This document shows, in pieces, positions 34,326-42,574 of a DNA stretch of 64,000 nt (position 1 is its first letter; each line of letters opens with the position of its first letter). The DNA is from DASTCZ01 sp035308165 (GTDB lineage: Bacteria; Acidobacteriota; Terriglobia; Acidiferrales; UBA7541): NCBI GenBank assembly GCA_035308165.1, contig DATGHC010000074.1, positions 118,470 through 182,469 on the forward strand. The letters are read 5' to 3'. The notes under the pieces were generated by a model. The model was not told where the DNA came from, ran no database searches, and saw nothing but the letters and a program-made list of their open reading frames with translations. The translations under genes were made by a program, and so were the position numbers.

Positions 34326-35402
34326 ATGGCCGGGGGATTCGTAGATTTGAGACGAGTAGCAATTGTCCTCGTTTGCCTGGCCGTAATCATCATTCTCGTA
34401 GCCTGCTATTTCTACCTGCATCATACCGGGGCTGTGCCACCGGCCGCGCTGGGAACCGCTCCATCGGTTGTATCTCTCCTTCCAGCGCAGGCGCCCTTTG
34501 TAATTTATGCAAATGTGTCTGCGCTGCGCCAATCAGAGTTTCTGGAGCGCCTGGTTGCGTTGATACCGCCGCCCGCGGAGGACCCGGAGTATTCGGAGTT
34601 TGTGCGCGCAACGGGTTTTGACTATTCGCACGATCTCGATCGAGTGGGTGTCGCGATCCTTCCCACTTCCCCACAACCCACAATTTGGGCAATCGCTGAC
34701 GGGCATTTCGATCCACAAAGAATTGCCGCGTATGCTCAGCGCACGGGCAAGTCCGTCCAACGCGATGGCCGCGCTGCATACGTCATTCCCAACAGCCAGG
34801 GCAGCGGCGAAGTTACGCTGAGTTTTCTGTCTCCCACCAGAATTGAGCTGATTAATAATCCGAATGGCGGATCGCAGGTAAGTACGCTATTGCCAACGAA
34901 CGATGCGAACGGCGAAGCGATGAAGGAGCGCATCCACAATGTGGCGGCCTCTTCCGTATTCGCTGTGGCCCGCATGGATTCAGTCCCCAAGGACGTGATT
35001 CTGGGTTCGCTCAGTTTGGATCAAGTTGCGACGTTCCTCCAAAATGTTCAGTGGCTATCGATCTCGGCTGTTCCCGCCGGAAAGAACCTTAGGGTGGTAC
35101 TGGAGGGCAAGTGCGATTCTTCGATTCACGCGGCAAATCTTCAGCTTGGTCTTCAGGGCTTCAAATTTGTGGGTCGCGCCATGCTGCGACAGTCGAGCGT
35201 CCGGAAGCAATTCACGCCGGAAGGCGCGGCGGCCTTGACGACCTTAATTGGAATAATTGACATATCTCGCGGAGACCAGAGTGTTGCCCTGTCTGCTACG
35301 TTCACTCCAGACCTGCTCGCGGGGTTAGCGGCTCCCCCTCCTCAGCAGCACCAATCACCGTCTTCGAAAGCAGCGTCAACCCCGGGCAAGGCGAAGCCCT
35401 AG
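34326..35402 (+). CDS. membrane-anchored protein of unknown function
   Basis: 358 residues, not recognised. One N-terminal membrane helix (about residues 10-31, VAIVLVCLAVIIILVACYFYL), then a large soluble domain presumably outside the membrane, with blocks such as PAQAPFVIYANVSALRQSEFLERL and AVPAGKNLRVVLEGKC. The pattern of a helix after an FVIYANVSALR-like strand is seen in uncharacterised acidobacterial proteins of this size; I cannot assign a family. The C-terminus is Pro/Gln/Ser-rich and low in complexity. It converges with the M23 peptidase gene, with 41 bases between them. Confidence 0.7.
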   Translation: MAGGFVDLRRVAIVLVCLAVIIILVACYFYLHHTGAVPPAALGTAPSVVSLLPAQAPFVIYANVSALRQSEFLERLVALIPPPAEDPEYSEFVRATGFDYSHDLDRVGVAILPTSPQPTIWAIADGHFDPQRIAAYAQRTGKSVQRDGRAAYVIPNSQGSGEVTLSFLSPTRIELINNPNGGSQVSTLLPTNDANGEAMKERIHNVAASSVFAVARMDSVPKDVILGSLSLDQVATFLQNVQWLSISAVPAGKNLRVVLEGKCDSSIHAANLQLGLQGFKFVGRAMLRQSSVRKQFTPEGAAALTTLIGIIDISRGDQSVALSATFTPDLLAGLAAPPPQQHQSPSSKAASTPGKAKP

Positions 35403-35443
35403 AAGCGTTTGGCTCTGAGGCAGTGGTCCAGCTAAGTGGAGAA

Positions 35444-36331
35444 TTAATCCCCGAAGGAATTAAAGCGCAGGTAGCGCCAAGGATTAACCGGCGCACCGTT
35501 CAAACGAATCTCGTAATGTACGTGGGGGCCAGTGGAACGGCCGCTGGTGCCCGCATAACCGATCACATCTCCCCGGCGGACCTGCTGGCCTCCCTGGACG
35601 TTGAAACCAGAGAGATGTCCGTACCAAGTGGTGGTGCCGAATCCATGATCTACAACGACCAACCGCCCATATCCGGGCCGGTTATCGGAGGAAATTACGA
35701 CTCCGTCAGCCGCGACATGAACAGACTGGCCATAGCTGGCAGAAATATCTACGCCGGTGTGAAACTCCCCTTCACCATTGAAGGGGTCAAGCCGCTCGCC
35801 GAAGCTGGCGGTGATTTGCCCGGCGACGGGCCACAGTGAAGGAGTGAAGGTCGCGTCACCCAGACCCGGCTGAGGCGGGAGCAGGTGCAGGCCCTCCTTG
35901 GCAAGGGCTATGGAAGTGGCATTCTTCTCCAGGAAATTGAACTGATCGACGGTGTGGTCGAATTGCTCCTCGGGAGTAACCGCGGATTCGGACAACCCGA
36001 AGGGCGTCTCACGCAATCGCATGAAACCGTAGGTCATGGCGACCTCGGTCGCAAGTGATTGCAGCGAATTAAGGCGCTGGTTGGTATCCTTTACCGACGT
36101 TTGGAGTTGACTGAACTGTTGCTTTAAGGTGTCGCGTTCACTTCGCACGGCATTGTAATTGTCGGCCTTCCAAAGCATCCGGGTGTAGGAACCCACTGCC
36201 GCCACAACGGTGATGCTGCCCACAATTGCCAATCCTGCAAGGAGATGCAGGACATAGTGGGGTATCCGGAGCTTCAGAATGCGGCTCTGGTCGTTCGAGG
36301 CAACAAAGAACGTATAGAACTTAGTTCGCAT
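35444..36331 (-). CDS. M23-family (LytM-type) peptidase
   Basis: Predicted cell-wall endopeptidase or its regulator, 295 residues from ATG 36331 (an ATG at 36349 is also in frame). After a short cytoplasmic N-terminus there is a membrane helix (about YVLHLLAGLAIVGSITVVAAVG), a coiled coil (SERDTLKQQFSQLQTSVKDTNQRLNS) and the LytM domain with intact zinc ligands FHTGVD and HVHYE plus GYGRLVVVDHGFGTTTWYGHLS. Retention of all ligands suggests an active enzyme cleaving peptidoglycan cross-links, outside the cytoplasmic membrane. The promoter candidate is at 36457-36486. Confidence 0.9.
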   Translation of the reverse strand: MRTKFYTFFVASNDQSRILKLRIPHYVLHLLAGLAIVGSITVVAAVGSYTRMLWKADNYNAVRSERDTLKQQFSQLQTSVKDTNQRLNSLQSLATEVAMTYGFMRLRETPFGLSESAVTPEEQFDHTVDQFNFLEKNATSIALAKEGLHLLPPQPGLGDATFTPSLWPVAGQITASFGERLDPFNGEGEFHTGVDISASYGQSVHVAADGVVISSDNRPGYGRLVVVDHGFGTTTWYGHLSGFNVQGGQQVRRGDVIGYAGTSGRSTGPHVHYEIRLNGAPVNPWRYLRFNSFGD

Positions 36332-36658
36332 AGTCCAAGTTTTGAGCAAGATCTAAAACGCCGATTGGCGGGGCACCTAACCGGCGGCAATACTAACTAG
36401 CCTTAGTTCGGGCCACCCTGAGTTTGAACCGCGAGCCCTGGTTCGAAACTGGCGATAGTCTAAATTCCCTGCTCCGGGCAAGTCAACCCTTATTTTGACG
36501 TTTCGGCCAGGGGAAAGTCTCGACGCCGGGGCGAATTTGTCCTATTGATAGTATGGGGCGTGGCGCTCGGGGGCACAACTTGGTCCTTGGGATAATCTCG
36601 GGACATGTGAATCGGTACTGGGAAGCATGAAAACTACCCTTAAGAACAGGCGGCAGAT
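36332..36658. other. intergenic region between divergent M23 peptidase and thiL
   Basis: About 330 bases with no gene. On the minus strand TTGACT (36481-36486) and TAGACT (36457-36462), 18 bases apart, form a plausible promoter for the M23 peptidase with a leader of about 120 nt. No clear promoter or TPP riboswitch was seen for thiL. Confidence 0.5.
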
Positions 36659-37804
36659 TTGAGAAGCGAAGCCGAGATTATTGAGCGAATACGGAAGTGG
36701 CTTCCGAGCCGAGCACAGGACAGGCCTTGGCTGCGATTGGGAGTTGGCGACGATGCCGCCGTGCTCCTGGCTGGGAGTTATGCCGCCAGTGGAAAAGAAG
36801 CAGATCGACCGGATTGGGTGCTGAGTTGCGATCAGTTCCTGGAGGACGTCCATTTCCTGGGTGGAATCCACCCTCCAGAAATAATCGGCTATAAGGCGCT
36901 GGCGCGGGCGACTAGCGATCTCGCCGCGATGGGAGCCGCGCCTCGATTCTTCATGCTGAGCTTGGCACTTCCGGCGAGCCGGACCGGGAAGTGGCTGGAC
37001 GGTTTCTTGAAAGGGATAGCGCTGGCCGCGCGTAAATTTGAGATGGTGGTGATCGGCGGTGATACTTCGCGATTTCCGAAGGTCGCTGTCAATTTGACTG
37101 TGGGAGGTCAAGCGATTCCGAGGAGAACACGGAGTGGGAGCAGACATAGTGACGGCGTCCTGACACGCGCAGGGGCACGACGGGGTGATTCCATTTACGT
37201 GACGGGGAGGCTGGGCGCCGCCCAAATTGGCCTCGAGTTGGTGTTGCGCGGGCTGGTCCGGAAAACACGGAACGGATTGACACCTCTGGATCCGGATTGG
37301 AGGCCATTTCTCGAGACCCACCTGCGGCCGAAGATTCACTTAGCGCTGGGTCGTTGGCTTGCGGGCGAAAATACCTGGAGAATCCAGATCGCCTCAGCGG
37401 CAATAGACATCTCCGACGGACTTTCAACGGACCTGGGCCACATCTGTAGAGCGAGCGGAGTTGGCACTCGAATATGGGCGAATAAAGTCCCGACCGTCCC
37501 ATTCGATGAGAAATTGCGCTGCATCGGGCTCGACCCGATGAAGCTTGCGCTTCATGGCGGAGAGGATTACCAGCTTCTATTCACTGTGCCGGCTCGCACC
37601 ACTCACTATCTGCCGAAAACAAACCGAGGTGTCAAAATAACTAAAATTGGCGAGATAGTTGATTTGACCGGGCCATCCTTGCAGAAGTTAGGGAAGCCTC
37701 AGAGCGAATCCTCCCGAAAAAGCCGCATAGAATTAATTGATGAAGATGGCAGCTCGAGTCTCCTGATGAGCCACGGATGGGACCCATTTCGCACGCGGCG
37801 CTAA
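36659..37804 (+). CDS. thiL: thiamine-monophosphate kinase
   Basis: ATP-dependent kinase converting thiamine monophosphate to thiamine diphosphate, 381 residues, somewhat longer than typical (about 320-350) owing to loop insertions near residues 155-170 and 290-350. PurM/ThiL-family motifs: LGVGDDAAVL, DQFLEDVHF, GYKALARATSDLAAMGAAPRF, VIGGDTSRFPKVAVNLTVGG, AIDISDGLSTDLGHI and LHGGEDYQLLFTV. The assigned start is a TTG at 36659, the first usable codon in frame; a nearby ATG at 36627 is out of frame. It converges with the PBP gene with 14 bases between the stops. Confidence 0.92.
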   Translation: MRSEAEIIERIRKWLPSRAQDRPWLRLGVGDDAAVLLAGSYAASGKEADRPDWVLSCDQFLEDVHFLGGIHPPEIIGYKALARATSDLAAMGAAPRFFMLSLALPASRTGKWLDGFLKGIALAARKFEMVVIGGDTSRFPKVAVNLTVGGQAIPRRTRSGSRHSDGVLTRAGARRGDSIYVTGRLGAAQIGLELVLRGLVRKTRNGLTPLDPDWRPFLETHLRPKIHLALGRWLAGENTWRIQIASAAIDISDGLSTDLGHICRASGVGTRIWANKVPTVPFDEKLRCIGLDPMKLALHGGEDYQLLFTVPARTTHYLPKTNRGVKITKIGEIVDLTGPSLQKLGKPQSESSRKSRIELIDEDGSSSLLMSHGWDPFRTRR

Positions 37805-37818
37805 CTACTTTATTTATC

Positions 37819-40173
37819 TCACGAATGACCGTTGGGAACTGACTTTGCGGGTGTCGGAGTGTGTTTAATCACAGGCGGCTGAGGCTTGGCAGGAGGTGGC
37901 GTCGCAGGCGAGCTGTCCGGACTAGTCCCTGAGGGCAAACCCTGTTCGGAAGGCTCTGTTGGCGCCAAATCCGGAGTGTCCACAGTAACCACATGCGAGG
38001 CGGATTGCTTGTCGAGGAGAGTAACGTTCTCGAAATCCTGAATCGGCGTGCCTTCGGTGGCGGACTGCATGAATTCGAGCCATATGGGGAGAGCGGCAAG
38101 TGCGCCTGTCTCCTTCTTGCCCAGGGAAATCGCCTTGTCGTCATTGCCGACCCAAACGCCCGCAGTCAAGGATGGAGTGAATCCGACGTACCAGGCATCG
38201 GTGAAATCGTTGGTGGTGCCGGTCTTCCCTGCGCTGGGACGCCCGAGGGTTTGAGCCCTGACACCGGTGCCATGCTTGGTGACGTCTTCGAGCATGGAGG
38301 TCATGGTTCGCGCGATGTCCGGCGAAATAACATCCTGAACGTTCGGACGCGCTTCCTCGAGAAGCGCCCCGTCGTAGGAAGTCACGCGGCGAACTAGATG
38401 CGGTTCAATCCGAATGCCATCATTCGGGAAAACCGTAAACGCGGAGGTGTGCTCAATCAAGCGCATATCCGCGGCGCCCAGCGCCAACGGAAGATAAGGC
38501 GGCAGCGAGGAAGTAATGCCGAACCGCTTGGCCATATCTACAACCTTCTCGATGCCGATCTTTTCGGCAATTTTGACGGCGGGGACATTTCTGGAACCGT
38601 CGAGGGCGCGCCGCAGTGTGATGATTCCCTCGAAATGTCCATCGTAATTTTGCGGAGAGTAGTCCTGGCCTCCGCTTACCGTGGTGTAGGGCGCGTCGAG
38701 AATGGTGTCAAACGGGCCGTAACCCTGCTCCAACGCCGCGGAATAAACATAAATCTTGAATGAGCTTCCGACCTGCCGGAAGGCCTGCGTGGCGCGATTG
38801 AATTTCGATTCATCGAAACTATAGCCGCCAATCAAAGCTTTGACTTCTCCCGAGGCATTATCAATCGCAACGAGCGCGGCTTGCGTTGAAGGATGCTGGT
38901 CCACATCCACCTTGACAGTGCTGCCGGAGATTTCGCGGATGTGGAATTCACCCACGTCGCCGACTTGAAAAAGTTGAGCGGGGAGCTTGCGTCCGGTCCA
39001 GGCAAAATCGGGGGCGCTGACTACGGCACGATAAGGGCCGATTTTTATAACCGCAGCCTGGCTATCCACCGAAGTGATCAGGCCCGAAACGTAATCCCCC
39101 TTTTCAATGGTGTGGTGCCAATCATCGTTATCGTAGGTGGCGATGGCGCCGTTGTGATCGCGGAAAATGTTGGGCAAATGTCCGTGCCAGCCGTGGCGGC
39201 GTCCGTAAACATGCAGCCCATCGCGCACAGCCAGATTCGCGGCCCGCTGCATTTTTATATTCAGGGTGGTGTAAACGCGCAGACCCTGTTCATGGACGGC
39301 GTCCGTGCCATAGGTGCTTTCCAGGTATTTGCGAATTTCCTCAAAGAAATAAGGCGCCAGATCGTTGCGCGGATATTGGAGTTTAAGGCCCAGCGGATGC
39401 TGAATGGCCTGACGGGATTCCTCTGCGCTGATTTTCCCTTCGCGGGTCATAAGGTCAATGACGGTGTTGCGCCGGGCAATGGCGCGCGTAGCGTGCAGCA
39501 CGGGAGAGTAGCTGGGACCACGGATGATCCCAGCGAGCAAAGCCGCCTCGGGTATCGTCAACTGGCCGACCGGCTTGCTGAAATAAAACTCGGAAGCCGC
39601 CTCCATTCCGTATTCACCGTGGCCGAGATAAATCTGGTTACAATACATGGCGAAGATTTGCTGCTTGGTGTAGCGCCGTTCGATCTGGATGGCGAGCAGG
39701 GTTTCCTCAACCTTTCGGCGAAAACTCCTGTCGGACCGATCCAGAAACAAGGAGCCCGCAAGTTGCATGGTGAGAGTGCTGGCCCCTTCAGCGATGTGCC
39801 CCCGCACAATATTTCTCCAGGCGGCTTGCACCACGCGCGGCAGGTCCACACCCCAGTGTTCAAAGAAGTGCTGGTCTTCCGCGGAGATCACCGCGTCGCG
39901 CAGCACCGGGGGAATCTGTTCATAAGTCAGGAGGATGCGGCGTTGCAGTGCGAAGCTGCCCACGGGCGTGCCGTCATCCGCATAAAGTTCGGTGACCACA
40001 TCGGGGTGGTAATCCTCAAGTGCCCGGACTTCCGGCAAATCGCTGGAATACACGAACAACAGGCCGGCAATCGCACCCAACAAAATTGAGGTGAGAAGAA
40101 GGGCCGCAAAGAACAGGCGGGCAATTAGAGTCCGGCCGCGAAGAACCAACTTGATGGAAGGAAGTCTAATCAT
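37819..40173 (-). CDS. class A penicillin-binding protein (glycosyltransferase/transpeptidase, PBP1A type)
   Basis: Bifunctional peptidoglycan synthase, 784 residues, anchored by one N-terminal membrane helix (about residues 18-41). The glycosyltransferase domain has SAEDQHFFEHWGVD at 97-110 and GASTLTMQL at 130-138. The transpeptidase domain has SSFK (470-473, catalytic Ser), SRN (527-529) and KTG (650-652), all in order. The C-terminal tail of about 60 residues is Pro/Thr/Lys-rich. Beyond a -10-like TACAAT at 40190-40195 no promoter was established. Confidence 0.94.
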   Translation of the reverse strand: MIRLPSIKLVLRGRTLIARLFFAALLLTSILLGAIAGLLFVYSSDLPEVRALEDYHPDVVTELYADDGTPVGSFALQRRILLTYEQIPPVLRDAVISAEDQHFFEHWGVDLPRVVQAAWRNIVRGHIAEGASTLTMQLAGSLFLDRSDRSFRRKVEETLLAIQIERRYTKQQIFAMYCNQIYLGHGEYGMEAASEFYFSKPVGQLTIPEAALLAGIIRGPSYSPVLHATRAIARRNTVIDLMTREGKISAEESRQAIQHPLGLKLQYPRNDLAPYFFEEIRKYLESTYGTDAVHEQGLRVYTTLNIKMQRAANLAVRDGLHVYGRRHGWHGHLPNIFRDHNGAIATYDNDDWHHTIEKGDYVSGLITSVDSQAAVIKIGPYRAVVSAPDFAWTGRKLPAQLFQVGDVGEFHIREISGSTVKVDVDQHPSTQAALVAIDNASGEVKALIGGYSFDESKFNRATQAFRQVGSSFKIYVYSAALEQGYGPFDTILDAPYTTVSGGQDYSPQNYDGHFEGIITLRRALDGSRNVPAVKIAEKIGIEKVVDMAKRFGITSSLPPYLPLALGAADMRLIEHTSAFTVFPNDGIRIEPHLVRRVTSYDGALLEEARPNVQDVISPDIARTMTSMLEDVTKHGTGVRAQTLGRPSAGKTGTTNDFTDAWYVGFTPSLTAGVWVGNDDKAISLGKKETGALAALPIWLEFMQSATEGTPIQDFENVTLLDKQSASHVVTVDTPDLAPTEPSEQGLPSGTSPDSSPATPPPAKPQPPVIKHTPTPAKSVPNGHS

Positions 40174-40471
40174 AGCCCGCCAAGTACAGATTGTATCGCA
40201 ACACAGTTGTACAAATCGCGTCCGGAAAGGGGCGCGCGTACATATTTCTCACCTCATCATGGGCACACCGACGGCCAACTATTCGAGGAAGCCCTCTAGG
40301 GCGGTCTTCAAATCGATAAGAACTGCGATATGAAAGGTTTAGACAAGGGGCGATGCAGAAATCGCGGCAGGCCTCGAAATATGTGCGCAGAGGATAGGTG
40401 TGGTGATGTAGGAACAAGGTGTGGCCGGTGAACCGCAGAACCCGCCAAAACGAGCGAATCCAACGATAGGA
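40174..40471. other. intergenic region upstream of the PBP gene
   Basis: 298 bases with no supported gene. It holds a -10-like TACAAT at 40190-40195 (minus strand) and an imperfect inverted repeat around TGTA...TACA at 40192-40214 that might bind a regulator. No terminator was seen for the gene ending at 40472. Confidence 0.4.
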
Positions 40472-40954
40472 TCAAGAACCCGGCTTGCCGGCCGCGTCGA
40501 AGGATTCAACGACCCATTTATTGTCGGGCCGGGAGACATGATAGACGCCGGACTGATTCGTGCAAGCATCACCACAATCAAACCCGCCAGTGACATCCGC
40601 TTTGGTTGGCGACGTCCATTTGATGGCACCGACATTGAAGATGATGCCCGGCTTATCATCCTTTCGGTTGACAAAGCCGCGTATCGGCTTCTTCACTCTG
40701 ACACATTCGGAAATAGATTCGACCGGCGGAGCCTCGTCGCGGAATCGCTGAACAAAGGCGGACGAAGGCTTTTTTCCGTCGATAGAAATGAAATGGTATC
40801 CGACCGCTAATTGAATATTCTTGAATTGGTAATGGAAGACAGCTTCGCGAACATCATCCTCCTGGGAAGTTTGGGAAGAATTGCCGCCGCTCTTCTGGGC
40901 CGCGGGCGCCACAGCGAGCGTGGCCACAAGAATGGGAATCAGGAATGGCTTCAT
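40472..40954 (-). CDS. exported protein of unknown function
   Basis: About 160 residues from ATG 40954 (ATG 40966 or 41008 also possible). The signal peptide MKPFLIPILVATLAVAPAAQ is followed by a soluble domain with four Cys (SECVRVKK, DCGDACTNQ), so disulphides are likely, and blocks such as YHFISIDGKKPSSAFVQRFRD and VTGGFDCGDACTNQSGVYHVSR. It lies next to the DsbA-like/MauE pair, which could supply disulphide oxidation. The family is not recognised. Confidence 0.65.
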   Translation of the reverse strand: MKPFLIPILVATLAVAPAAQKSGGNSSQTSQEDDVREAVFHYQFKNIQLAVGYHFISIDGKKPSSAFVQRFRDEAPPVESISECVRVKKPIRGFVNRKDDKPGIIFNVGAIKWTSPTKADVTGGFDCGDACTNQSGVYHVSRPDNKWVVESFDAAGKPGS

Positions 40955-41011
40955 GACGGAAAACATTCTATTGCAAATCCAAGGATGGGAGAGCGAAAAA
41001 TTGCGCAAAGG

Positions 41012-41479
41012 TTACGGCTGCCGCCGGGGCAGGATAAAAGCCACTGTTGCGAGCGTGATGGCCAGCACTAATAGAGACGCGTCACGCGCCAGCGTAAGCG
41101 GCCCGAGTCTTTCGCCAAAGCCAAAACATCCACAATCAATGCCCATGTTTTTGAAATAGGCGCGGACCATCGCGGCAAAGAAAAAGATGAGCAGGCCGGA
41201 GGCGGCTGAGGCGCTCCAGCGAACCTTCAAGCCGGTAAGAAGCAACAAGCCAAGTGCCATTTCAAACCAGGGGAGCGTTCGAGCTACATACGTGACCGCC
41301 CATTCGGGTAGGATCTGATAGGAATTGATCGACATGGCAAAAAGCATCCAAGGCGACCGAATTTTTGTGTAAGCGGCATAGACAAAAACGGCGCCGAGGA
41401 TGAGACGCCCTGCGAGCAGGAATTGGCGCGGCCAGCGCACTTCGGTTTGAGAGGGTAGGGCGGCTGTGGCGTCGGCCAT
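41012..41479 (-). CDS. MauE/DoxX-family membrane protein
   Basis: 155 residues with four predicted membrane helices (about residues 20-40, 65-83, 89-108, 132-150). The motif MGIDCGCFGFGERLG between helices 3 and 4, with a CxC pair, is characteristic of MauE-like proteins that accompany periplasmic disulphide chemistry. The gene begins 4 bases after the DsbA-like gene stop, indicating cotranscription. The natural inference is that it recycles or partners the DsbA-like oxidase; the sequence alone does not show electron acceptor or substrate. Confidence 0.85.
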   Translation of the reverse strand: MADATAALPSQTEVRWPRQFLLAGRLILGAVFVYAAYTKIRSPWMLFAMSINSYQILPEWAVTYVARTLPWFEMALGLLLLTGLKVRWSASAASGLLIFFFAAMVRAYFKNMGIDCGCFGFGERLGPLTLARDASLLVLAITLATVAFILPRRQP

Positions 41480-41483
41480 TTAC

Positions 41484-42152
41484 TTAGTTCCGCAAGAGAT
41501 AGTCCAAGTATTGTTTCAGCAGAGTATAGGTCGTGCCTTGCGCGGGGAGCGGCATCATCTGGCCCTTGTGCGTTACAAAAATGGAGGGCGTGCCGTTGAC
41601 ATTGCGCTCCTTGCCCAGCTCTTCATCGTGTTGAATCGCAGCGCCGACCTCCGAGCTGTCCACGAGGGCGCGGACGCGTTTCATTTCTGTCGCGGAAAGC
41701 GCCGCTGCAACGGCTTCATCTACTCTGCCGCTGGCGGCCCAGGAATCCTGTTTGGAATATAGCGCGTCTTCTACTTCCTGAAATCTCCCGATAGCCGCAG
41801 CAGCGTCGGCCCACTTCGCCGCCTCCTGCGAGTGCGCGTGTATGGGAAGAGGAAAATCGTGGTGCACTAAGTAGACCTTTCCGCTGGTCACATATTCATC
41901 TATCAGCTGTTTGGTGACACCGAAATAAAATTGGCGGCATACGGGACATTGAAAGTCGCTGAAGATTTCCACCTCGATCGGTGCAGACTTCATACCCATG
42001 GTTTTTGCTGTGGCAATGTCCGTGTGCGCACTCCTGGCTTGGGGCGGGGTTGACTTGGGAGGCTTCGCCGAAATCTGAGCGGGAGAAGAGATGATGGATG
42101 CCGCCAGACCGAAAATCATTGCCAACGTCCACAGTTGCGCTTTGCTTCGCAA
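41484..42152 (-). CDS. DsbA-like thioredoxin-fold protein, exported
   Basis: 222 residues. It has an N-terminal signal peptide (LAMIFGLAASIISSPAQISA), then a thioredoxin-fold domain with the CPVC active site in SDFQCPVCRQFYFGVTKQL, and a helical insertion as in DsbA. The cis-Pro loop is VNGTPSIFVTHKG. It probably forms or isomerises disulphide bonds in the periplasm, or works with the adjacent MauE-like protein in a dedicated redox role. The start is a TTG at 42152 with GGAGG about 8 bases upstream. Confidence 0.88.
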   Translation of the reverse strand: MRSKAQLWTLAMIFGLAASIISSPAQISAKPPKSTPPQARSAHTDIATAKTMGMKSAPIEVEIFSDFQCPVCRQFYFGVTKQLIDEYVTSGKVYLVHHDFPLPIHAHSQEAAKWADAAAAIGRFQEVEDALYSKQDSWAASGRVDEAVAAALSATEMKRVRALVDSSEVGAAIQHDEELGKERNVNGTPSIFVTHKGQMMPLPAQGTTYTLLKQYLDYLLRN

Positions 42153-42469
42153 TGTATGTTCCTCCTATATCCCCGTATCACCAGAATCACTGTCATTCTA
42201 CCCGATTCGGTAGGCAGTTCAGCACACTTCCTTGCTGGTGGAAGCTATGAAATTAGGATGCTGGTTCGAGGAAAGAGGTATGCTTGCGACCGGAGTTGCG
42301 AAGCTTAGACCAGGCACAAACAACATCAAATGAATGAGTGAGCAGTGGTCGAGGGCTGGTTGCGATTCATAAGCTTCAGTCAGACTCACGCAGGTCGCTA
42401 TGGCCGCTGGCTTCAATCAGCTAGTACTAAGATATTGATTATACAAGGCTTGTAGACTATAAAATCAGA

Positions 42470-42490
42470 CTTGACAACATGACACTCAAC
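42470..42490 (+). promoter_or_regulatory. HAIR-like operator (predicted HspR site)
   Basis: CTTGACA-N7-ACTCAAC at 42470-42490 matches the HspR operator consensus HAIR (CTTGAGT-N7-ACTCAAG) with the exact 7-base spacing and 11 of 14 consensus bases. It overlaps the -35 element of the dnaK promoter, the right place for repression. HspR is encoded at the end of the same operon, so autoregulation is predicted. Confidence 0.75.
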
Positions 42491-42499
42491 TCGTATAAT
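42471..42499 (+). promoter_or_regulatory. dnaK promoter (sigma70 consensus)
   Basis: Perfect TTGACA (42471-42476), 17-base spacer and perfect TATAAT (42494-42499). It predicts transcription from about 42506 and a leader of about 70 nt to the dnaK ATG. Housekeeping-type promoters with HAIR operators are the known arrangement for HspR-controlled heat-shock operons. Confidence 0.85.
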
Positions 42500-42574
42500 G
42501 CCCTTGGCTTTATGCCGACTGATTGCAAATAGAATGATGCGGATGACTCAAAATGCCTCGGAGGGTTTGCAGCA

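Larger units (their letters stand above)
42153..42574. other. 422-base intergenic region upstream of dnaK
   Basis: AT-rich compared with its surroundings. It carries the dnaK promoter and HAIR-like operator (42470-42499), a second odd palindrome TACAAG-G-CTTGTA at 42442-42454 and about 220 bases without recognisable content. A 65-codon minus-strand frame at 42219-42416 has no family resemblance and is not annotated as a gene. Confidence 0.6.

Noticed and set aside
36400..36480. tRNA-like motif (GGTTCGAAAC) upstream of the M23 peptidase gene
   Set aside because: A T-loop-like string is present but no acceptor stem or anticodon arm can be paired around it on either strand.
36332..36658. TPP riboswitch ahead of thiL
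   Set aside because: The characteristic CUGAGA and ACCUGAU-like blocks are not present in the expected arrangement.
42219..42416. 65-codon minus-strand frame in the dnaK upstream region
   Set aside because: No SD, no motif and compositionally unremarkable; it lies in a regulatory gap.
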